Below, one piece after another: positions 56,431 through 64,000 of a DNA stretch of 64,000 nt. Source of the DNA: Isoetes taiwanensis. Lineage: Eukaryota > Streptophyta > Lycopodiopsida > Isoetales > Isoetaceae. The notes beneath the pieces were generated by a model. It ran no database searches and had not been told where the DNA came from. It saw nothing but the letters and a program-made list of their open reading frames with translations. The translations under genes were made by a program, and so were the position numbers. The stretch is taken from positions 15,534,872 to 15,598,871 of the forward strand of contig JAJEKV010000014.1 in NCBI GenBank assembly GCA_021234155.1, given 5' to 3'. The number at the start of each line of letters is the position of its first letter. The stretch's first letter is position 1.

Positions 56431-56662
56431 TTTGAACTGGATGCAGCCGGAACTCTGTGTTTCTTGAACTTGTGAGGAACGTTCTTGAATATTGATGCAA
56501 CCGAAACCTTATTTAGGTCATTCTGGAACTCTGTCTATGACAGCCAGAAGAAGCCTTTGAGAAGAAAAATGGTTGCTCATGCCATCAAGGCCAGAAGCTA
56601 GGGATGCAAACGCCATAGCCAGGGATAGAAGCCAGCCGGAACAGGAAAGACAGTCGGAAGAA

Positions 56663-56760
56663 GCCTTAGAGAGAAAAATAGATGAGGCAGGGATGTGCCG
56701 AAATTTTAAGGAGCCTTAGAGAGAAAAATAGATGAGGCAGGGATGTGCCGAAATTTTAAG
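56663..56760. repeat. Perfect 50-bp tandem duplication
   Basis: GCCTTAGAGAGAAAAATAGA through CCGAAATTTTAAG is repeated with a 50-bp period and no visible difference. It lies ~320 bases upstream of the pirin start codon. No gene is seen between 55.99 and 57.08 kb. Confidence 0.9.
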
Positions 56761-57082
56761 GTGAGTAAAATTTTGTGAGAGTGAGTGTTCATGAGGTTTT
56801 TTGGAGAAACAAGGATCATAATGTTATTGCCATATTTTAGCAACCCTAGTACTTGATGCAATACACCATTAGCAACAAGGTCGTCTGAAAATGGAGCGCC
56901 ATAATTATGTCCTTCAATAGGAGAGGTAGTGCAAGTTATGTTGAGATCGTGGAGGTAGGAAGACTTGCATACTTAAGTTATGTTGATTACCCACTTCAAC
57001 TGATTTCTTCAAATTTTCTTAAGTACTCAGTAAAGCCATATCCATCGCTAGAGCTCCGTTTAAGCATTGGAAATCAGTTCAA

Positions 57083-59783
57083 ATGGAGGCAGCTCAATTT
57101 CCTAAAACTAGAAGGGTATTAAAGCAGATCTTGGCACAAGAGCAGTCCGAAGGTGATGGTGCCCTTGTTCGCCGGAGCATAGGTGGACCACAGCTCAAAC
57201 AATTCGATCCATTTTTGCTCCTTGATTACTTCACAGGTAAAATTAGCTGGATATCATGTCAATACGGCATCTTTTAAGTTTAGCAAAGATTATCCTCTTC
57301 CTTGTCTTTTTTGTAGTTTCTCCTCCGGCTGGATTTCCTGACCATCCCCATAGAGGTAAGACCTTTTTAGCTTCTGGGCTCTGGATATAGAATTTACCTT
57401 TTCTGCTCGATAATTAAAGAAGCACGGTGATTTTTGTTGGCTAATCTACAATATCTTTTTACTTTAAATTATTGCTTAAATCGGTGGCATGGCTTGAAGC
57501 GTTACTGGGCGACTTTGAATGTTTGTAATATTTGGGGCTCATATTGGAGTCTCTTAAGTGATTAAAAGTTCATTTTTTAGAAATTCCTGAACCTGTTAAT
57601 GAATTTCTGAAAAACCAACTGATGATAGTTTATTGTTTTTCGATGGTACCTGAAGTCGTACTAGAATCGACATGCTTAAAAGTTGCATAGTCCGTGCAAC
57701 TGGTTGGTTAATGCCCCAACAGTGATACGCCTATGTTTTTTAGAGACTCCAAACGGGAGATCAAGATAGCCATTGACATGGCTGCAACTTGGTTTACCTA
57801 GTGTCAGAATGCTAGTATAAACGGTTAAAAAGAGTAAGGAACCATTTAAGCAAATTACAGAGAATGATGTCACCTTAGCTTCTTTTAGGTTGCAAGATCT
57901 GTTAGGATATTGTGTGCTATTCATATAATGTTGAGCTGAATTACATTTGAAAACTGGCATTTGAGGTTATCATGTTTTGCGCTTATGTATTACCTATTTT
58001 TATCTTCAAAATCCAAGCCATTACATATGTTCATTTGCTTATAAGCATCCTTCATACCTTCGCCATTGTTAATATCCAATCATTTTAACATTGATGTAAA
58101 ATCCATGTCATGTGTGCTATCATCTTAAATGAGCACATATGTGGATCTTATCCAGAATGGCAAGTTGTGTACATTCAATAGGGTTCAAAGTTTAACTCTG
58201 TCGTTATGAGCTAACGTTTTAACCGACCATTCAAAAATCTGCTTGGAGTTCCGAGGGTGTATATGTTTAATCGAGTACATAAACATCTTATCCTTCTGTG
58301 GATATCTATGTGGATATCTATATAACTGTTTCGTTTTCCTTCTGGACAGCTTTGAGGTATTTGTGTAGCTATTTTGCTATTTTCATTATGGCTTATCTCG
58401 TTCTTCATTATGGCTTAATCTCTTCTGATTTTTATAGGCCATTTTGTTTGGACACAATAACATGGATTGTCAATTTAGTTTGGTACTGCTGTGTTGGAGC
58501 TGACATTGCATATTTTTTACCACAGGATTTGAGACGGTGACTTACATGCTTGAGGTAGACAACGCAACAGAAAAGCAGAGTGGCACCCATTTTCAACTAG
58601 AAACTGACATTCTGTACATGCAGGGCGCTTTTACTCATCAAGACTTTGCGGGTCATAAGGGTACAATTCGTGCTGGTGATTTGCAGGTGCTTTCTTCTGC
58701 CTTACAAATGAAGTATTAAAAACCTCAAAATTTATCTGCCTCAGGTCTCCTGTTATTTCCTTTCTTACTCATGTATGCAAAGCATAATACACACTGGAAA
58801 ATGCGTGCCGCAGTGTATGTTAAAGGGCAGCTTGGAGCTGCTAAGTGTAAAGGCTTTTCCCAGTCCATAGCTTGGAGCTGATAAGTATAAAAGCTTAGCT
58901 ATCACATTTTCACAAACAATCTGGTATTATTCTAATTCTCAACAGAAGACCGCCTGATGGTTTTTGGTGATGTATTTTATAACTTGATAATAAGAACTCC
59001 TTTAATTGGTGCCGTAGTGTCTGAGTGTACGGTTAATTTGATGAAACGTCCTTTATTTGCAGTGGATGACTGCAGGTCAAGGTATTGTGCACTGTGAAAT
59101 GCCTGCAACAAGTGGAATTCAACGTGGATTACAGTTGTGGGTAAATCTTGCTTCAAAGTATAAGATGTGAGTATCCTAATTAATGAATTATTGATTGAGT
59201 TAAAGATAAAAAGAGTCTCTCATCTCTGAGAACAAAATGTTAACACCAAGGAGCAATGTTTAGGATTGAGCCCAACTATCAAGAATTGCAAAAGTCAGAT
59301 ATTTTAGTAGCTGAAAAAGATGGTGTGAAGGTAGCAGTTATTGCAGGGGAGAGTCTTGGTGTTAAATCTCCTGTATACACTAGGACACCAACCATGTATC
59401 TTGATATAACACTTTCACCAGGAGCCAATTTTCATCAGGCCATTCCAGAGGGATGGAATGCTTTTATTTACACCTTAGAAGGGGAGGCAGCCTTTGGAAC
59501 GTCTACCTCACCTGCTGTTGGCTCTCATTATACACTTGTATTGGGGCCAGGAAATGGAGTCTCTATATGGAATGTTACAAGTAAGTTGAGTCGGTTTGTG
59601 CTCATTGCTGGACAGCCCATCAATGAGCCAGTGGTCCAATATGGACCCTTTGTCATGAATACAAAGGAGGAGATTTTACAGGCCATTGATGACTTTACCA
59701 AACATCGTAATGGATTTGAAGGTGCAGTTGGGTGGAAGTCTGATCCAATAGCCTTGCAATCCACTTCACAAGATTGCATGTAG
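57083..59783 (+). CDS. Pirin-like cupin protein
   Basis: Exons 57083-57236, 57317-57355, 58526-58554, 58624-58686, 59063-59166 and 59264-59783 join into a 302-codon frame. All introns are GT-AG. The N-terminal cupin domain carries the metal ligands: two His in FPDHPHRGFETVTYML, and His and Glu in GQGIVHCEMP, as in human pirin. The C-terminal domain includes PGANFHQAIPEGWNAFIYTL and LSRFVLIAGQPINEPVVQYG. Pirins are Fe-binding nuclear proteins. Some have quercetinase activity, and in Arabidopsis a pirin binds the G-protein alpha subunit GPA1. Exon 1 starts at MEAAQFPKTRRVLKQI. The third intron, 58555-58623, is only 69 bases, in phase and stop-free, so its retention would give a 325-residue protein. 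Confidence 0.93.
57356..58525 (+). other. Large second intron of the pirin gene
   Basis: 1,170 bases between GTAAGA and TTTACCACAG, T-rich throughout, no ORF or repeat recognised. It is more than ten times longer than the first intron. Confidence 0.75.
58555..58623 (+). other. 69-base, in-phase, stop-free intron (exitron-like) in pirin
   Basis: Starts GTAGAC, ends ATGCAG. Removal gives YMLE-GAFTHQDFAGHKG, which matches other pirins. Retention inserts 23 residues without a stop. Confidence 0.7.
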
Positions 59784-60115
59784 AATTAAAATGTTCAGCT
59801 GATAATATCAGCAATTTCATTTGCAAGTAAAACATCTGCCACCACCTAAAATCTATTATTGTATACGCTTGTGCTTTTTGACTTATGTCATCTGTTAATG
59901 GGTCATCTGTGGATTTTACACCCCGTATAGCAAAATGCTCCCCATAGAGTAGAAATACGTATAAGCTACTAGGCATCATATGGAATACACATATTATAAT
60001 TGAAGTGAAGGTCACCATTCGTTATTTGCAACACAAAATAATACAATGCATGAGCAAGCATTATGTATCTTTCCCAGCAAACCTTACCAAAGCTTACCTG
60101 CTGCGTTGAACATTA

Positions 60116-60211
60116 GACAGCCCCTGCGGAATGTCTTTCAAATGAACTGCCGGAATTCCTATCAGACAGCCCCTGAGGGATGTCTTTCAAACGAACTGCC
60201 GGAATTCCTGT
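60116..60211. repeat. ~48-bp tandem duplication downstream of pirin
   Basis: GACAGCCCCTGCGGAATGTC and the following bases to GGAATTCCT are repeated at about 60164 with four changes. No gene is seen from 59.8 to 60.7 kb apart from the likely pirin 3' UTR. Confidence 0.8.
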
Positions 60212-60754
60212 AAACTACCAGGGACATGCCGAATTTGAAGTGGACATCCTCCAATCTACCAAGCTCCTTACACATGCCGCTCTCTAAGTTGCGGCTGATG
60301 CCGTTTGACAGTTTGCCGCCATGGTCGAGCTGCTTTTAGCAGCCCGCATGAAACACAAATAACCATGCAAAAAAGAGCCCAACTAGAAAATATCGCCATG
60401 TTTCTGGCCAAACCATTGGCAAAATCCTATGAAACTGTCAATTTTGGTTCCCCTCGTTCACACATTTAAAAAGAAAAAAGGAAAAACATCCACACCACTG
60501 GATCAAACCATTGCCGTCCCAATATGAGCCATACAAATATTAAAGAAGATAACTTGCATTACAAGACATTACAGCAGCCACCCAAGTGGCATGAAACATG
60601 GCCATCCAACTGGCAAGAAACAAAACTCTAGCACCATAAGAGGAAAACATATAGCAAAAGTATATACAAAGAACAAGTTTTTGCACCTCTGGAACACGAA
60701 ATCCAACCCTTAAGAGCGCATGGTGCGTGGATGCGCCATGGCAAGCTGCTCTAA

Positions 60755-62516
60755 CTAACGGATCCTAGAGATCAACATGGCACGAACATGATTAAGCTCA
60801 ACAGGAAAAACTCTTCTATCACAATCGGTGACCTGCACTCCAGGATAGTCTATGCCGGTCAGAGCCTCCTCCAACACGTCCAATGTGTTCGTGAGAGCAA
60901 TCATCAAATCATGAACAATACGCCAAGTGTTTTTTTTTAGCCAATTAACATCAAAGAAAGGTCCTACTGCCACAATGAGAGACGCCTCCATCGAATCCGT
61001 ATCCACAGAGATGAAAGTAGAGACTAGCGCGGAGCCACCACTGTGTGCTTGCTCTAGATTCTCATCTACAAAACAGAATGACAAAGGTAGAACACAGAAA
61101 GACAAACCATTCACAGCAAAAGGATCTCACTATGAAATAGCTCAGAAATCATCAGCAAAGTGGAGGGGAATGAAGTCCTGGAGCGGAAGGGCAACGCTAT
61201 CAATAGGAGGTACAAATGCAGGAGATTCATCAACATATTCTTCATCTGGAGGATACTCCTACACATCTACATTTGCACCTTCGTTCCTCATCATCTTCCT
61301 CGTCTAGCATGGCATCTAACTTATCAAGTTCCCTGCAGTCTATAGCATCGTCCTAGATTCTGCGGCGTCTTTTTCCTATCTTATCAATGGGCTCCCCATC
61401 TGGACAAGTTTATAAATCACACACCTGATGTCTCTAATCGAAGCATGGCCATGATCAAGCGTGAGATGCCAGGCTGCCTCTACCCGCTCATGACTAATTG
61501 TGGAAGAGTTGAAAGGCAACACCCGTGCACTGGATAGAACGAACTTCCCAATGCGAGGCATTCTGGCAATCGTATAACAAAGATTAGGCATCCTCTAGCG
61601 TCAGCCATGGTACAACACAAAGTGGCGAGCACATCCAAGCATGTTCCTATTGTCAAATACAACACGATTGCTTGATCCCCCCTCCCCCTCCCCCCTCCTC
61701 CCCCCCAATAGAGCGCATACAAATTCTTGCCCCTCTCCAACTGCTCTAGAGTCACCTGTTTCATATGATTCTTGTAGTACATCTTCCCAGAATCCTTTAG
61801 ACAATACCCCAACATGCCCTCAAAGCAATGCAGGCGAGTGTCCTTGAGCGCCTTGAAAATTATGATGCCACCTGTAGGCCTATTGACAACCCAGTCCAAC
61901 ACTTGCTTCAGCCTCATATTCACAGCAACTAGTGTTGTGGCTGACAAATGGAACACACATTGCAAGTGACGGTGGTCCAGCTCAGACCCTCTCTCAACTG
62001 CGACCATGCCTGAAATGCATTGCTCATCCAAAAAGCCACAAACCCTGTCATACAAGTCATCCCAGACATCACCGCCACTAATCATGATGTGACACTGATA
62101 TCCAGGACATTAGACTTCTCTTTTTTTTTTTTCTTCCCCATCTTCTTCTCTCTTTCCAGCCTCTCTGCTTCTCCCTTGCCCCAGCTCTCTGCCACTTGCA
62201 TCTCTCACGTTCCTCTTGCCCTCCCCCTTTGTTTCTTTTCCTTCTCTTTCCTTCTTAGCTGCTTCTCCAAATCCCTTTGTCTTTTCAGCTCATCCTTGGC
62301 ATTCTGTTCAGCAATCACGAGAGCAGAGGGTTTCTTGGGCTTACCTTTCTGCTTCCCCTTCCCAATCAATTCATGGCAGGCATCAGCCAAAAGCATAAGA
62401 TTATGCTGCACACTCTCCACATCCAATTCCAACTGCTCAGAGGTGTTTTCAACGAAGGTACTGCTATGGAAGAGAGCATGAGCATCACTCCGAATTGGCT
62501 GCTGCATGGACCTCAC
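60755..62516 (-). pseudogene. Replitron-like HUH endonuclease gene remnant
   Basis: The core is a 201-codon stretch, 62085-61480: GMVAVERGSELDHRHLQCVF carries the HxH pair (His38 and His40 of the stretch) of a HUH nuclease. FKALKDTRLHCFEGMLGYCL then KD carries the likely catalytic Tyr (Tyr94), and NHMKQVTLEQLERGKNLYAL follows. This order matches the HUH domain of Replitrons, single-strand-type transposons first described in green algae. 62516-62205 (very Lys/Glu-rich) may be the N-terminal region and 61114-60755 the C-terminal region, in other frames. A C-rich run at 61676-61708 gives a Gly-rich insert after the core. Several frame breaks are present. Confidence 0.6.
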
Positions 62517-62558
62517 AAGAGCAGCAGCACTACTCTCTAAAGGCCTGCCCTCCTCATC

Positions 62559-64000
62559 TGTGACGTTCCAGGGGAATATACGCTATAAATACGTATATTC
62601 CTGGACCCGTCACCATACAAGTCTACCTAAGTAGCCTTGTATGCATTGGAAAGTGGCAAGGGGTGCACATCTAAGTTAATTGTTTAACTTAGATAACCTT
62701 AGGATAAGACCCATTTCCACATGGCCTTATCCTATTGGGCAACCGCCACACGACCTCATCCTAGTGGTGCCACATGGCATCCCATGTGGACCCTCACCTA
62801 TATTAGCTCTAACTCTAACCCTAGACCCTTTTTCCCTGGCCTAGCATCTAAACCCTCATCTACGCTCCCTAACTCCGTTTTAGAAAGCACCGCTCGTCGT
62901 AGCCTAGCACGGAGCGGCCAGCCCCGGAAGGTGTGTATGATCGTAGAGCGAGCCACGTCAAGGAGCATGGAGACGCCGGGGATGGGAGGAAGCGCTTCTG
63001 GAGGAGGTAGGTTGAGTAGAGTCCATGTTAGTTCATCTGGGAGTTAGCACTCCAGATGGGTTAGTATTTCGTAGCTAGAGTAGAGCCAACCTAGATCCTT
63101 TGTTGAACATCTTGAACCCTAATCAATGAACCCTAACTGATAGTTAGATATGTATGATTAGGTTAAGATGTTCATATGATATTGTTCATGATGATTATGT
63201 GATGTTGGTTGATCATGTTTGTTCCTCTTGTGTTGGGAAGGGGGGTAGAGACCTAGGGCCATATGTAGTATGCTCCTAGTATAGTTCCCTTAGTTCCTAT
63301 TATATGCGGTCTGTGCATAGGAACCCACCAGGCTATGGAGGCTATGATGTGACTCAGCACTACACAACGGGGCTAGAGGCAATATGGACGGAGGATCCCT
63401 ACCGAGCGGGGGCTACGGGGGATCCCATAGTGGGCTAGGCTTATGGCGGTCACCGTGTGGGGCGGGCATGGGTCCCACACCTCCCCGGGGCGAAGGTGTT
63501 GCCCCCCTCTCAAGAGTTGCAAGTGTCGGCTTGGCTCTTGTTTTGGGGGTTCACGGTGCAGAATCGTGTGTCGTCACGATTCTCTAGCCGCCCGTGGAGC
63601 CTCTAGACCCCGGGAAGGGGAGATGCAACCCTTCCTACCTCAACGGACCAGGGAGATGCAACCTGGAGTAGTCCCGATGGGTGATACCATGGGATTGCGT
63701 GATCCCAAGGTTAGAGTCATGCCGAGCCCCGATCTAGCCCATCCGCAAAGTATGCACGGGAGGGGGGCGGATGGAGTGGTCAACCCTAACCATTGTCTTA
63801 TGCCAGCCCCGCCATTGTTATGACTCGATGCCGCTCTATCTTGAGGCCTATCCAAATCGGTCGACTTCCTTATGTGCCAGATCCACGGGTAGGAGCTCTC
63901 ACGTTTTATGGTATGAGGCTATGTTCTTTGCACCTTTGGATATGTGATGGACTACCCTTCGAGGTAGTATTTGTATTGTTGATGCTAGTTCGACATGTTT
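62559..64000 (+). mobile_element. Second LTR of the gypsy family, cut by the window end
   Basis: Starts TGTGACGTTCCAGG like the LTR at 41711 and follows it through GGGAAGGGGGGTAGAGACCT (63236-63255) and CAACCCTAACCATTGTCTTA (63780-63799). Divergence is clear, so it is not the 3' partner of the same recent insertion. At 62576-62604 a palindrome GGAATATACG ... CGTATATTCC lies near the start. Whether an internal region follows is not visible. Confidence 0.75.

Noticed and set aside
56907-57122. 71-codon ORF overlapping the pirin start
   Set aside because: It has no similarity to pirin N termini and runs in another frame; the ATG at 57083 gives the family-typical start.

Overview
This window looks like nuclear DNA of a land plant. 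Two housekeeping genes have plant-type GT-AG introns (cullin 4 and pirin), there is an interstitial run of plant-type telomere repeat (CCCTAAA), and one LTR retrotransposon has the usual plant initiator-Met-tRNA primer binding site (TGGTATCAGAGC). Most of the rest is decayed transposable elements of many classes. The mixture (an L1-like ORF1, a Replitron-like HUH protein, CACTA, gypsy, copia, MULE and Helitron-like ends) and the short introns would suit a bryophyte, lycophyte or other non-seed plant, but the species cannot be fixed from this sequence.

Layout. 0-2.8 kb: remnant of a MULE/FAR1-like transposase with a SWIM finger. 3.2-5.0 kb: a repeat of inverted GGGGTATTCGACTTG-type motifs, split by a 5'-truncated LINE with a perfect 18-bp target duplication. 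5.97-10.53 kb: intact 17-exon CUL4 (+ strand, 820 codons). 12.7-17.4 kb: GC-rich repeat blocks in several copies. About 15.9-24.2 kb: a CACTA-like element, minus strand, with degenerate transposase (Transposase_21, DUF4218, DUF4216) and, in the same orientation, a SET-domain ORF. 24.8-29.8 kb: copies of a ~430-bp repeat with a tRNA-like Pol III promoter. 30.2-38.3 kb: two facing Helitron-like ends enclosing an intact single-exon voltage-gated proton channel gene (Hv1, 35.16-35.92 kb). 38.9-39.9 kb: copia gag remnant. 40.5-41.6 kb: an unidentified broken ORF. 41.7-49.8 kb: 5' part of a gypsy-type LTR retrotransposon. 50-55.7 kb: an unknown transposase, an L1-like LINE ORF1 and its tandem 5' monomers, and two Cys-rich ORFs, all minus. 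57.08-59.78 kb: pirin gene (+). 60.7-62.5 kb: Replitron-like HUH remnant (-). 62.56 kb to the end: a second LTR of the same family as the one at 41.7 kb.

The most striking content is between the primer binding site and gag of the gypsy element. There an ORF begins with the exact histone H3 tail MARTKQTARK and ends with a recognisable H3 histone fold, so it is a captured or mimic H3. It and a second, unidentified acidic-tailed ORF each follow the same module: two 67-nt foldbacks, a TATAAATAG box and a conserved leader. Together with the SET-domain ORF inside the CACTA element, this makes two unrelated transposons in one window that carry chromatin-related proteins. Both are broken in these copies, so intact relatives are needed to judge function.
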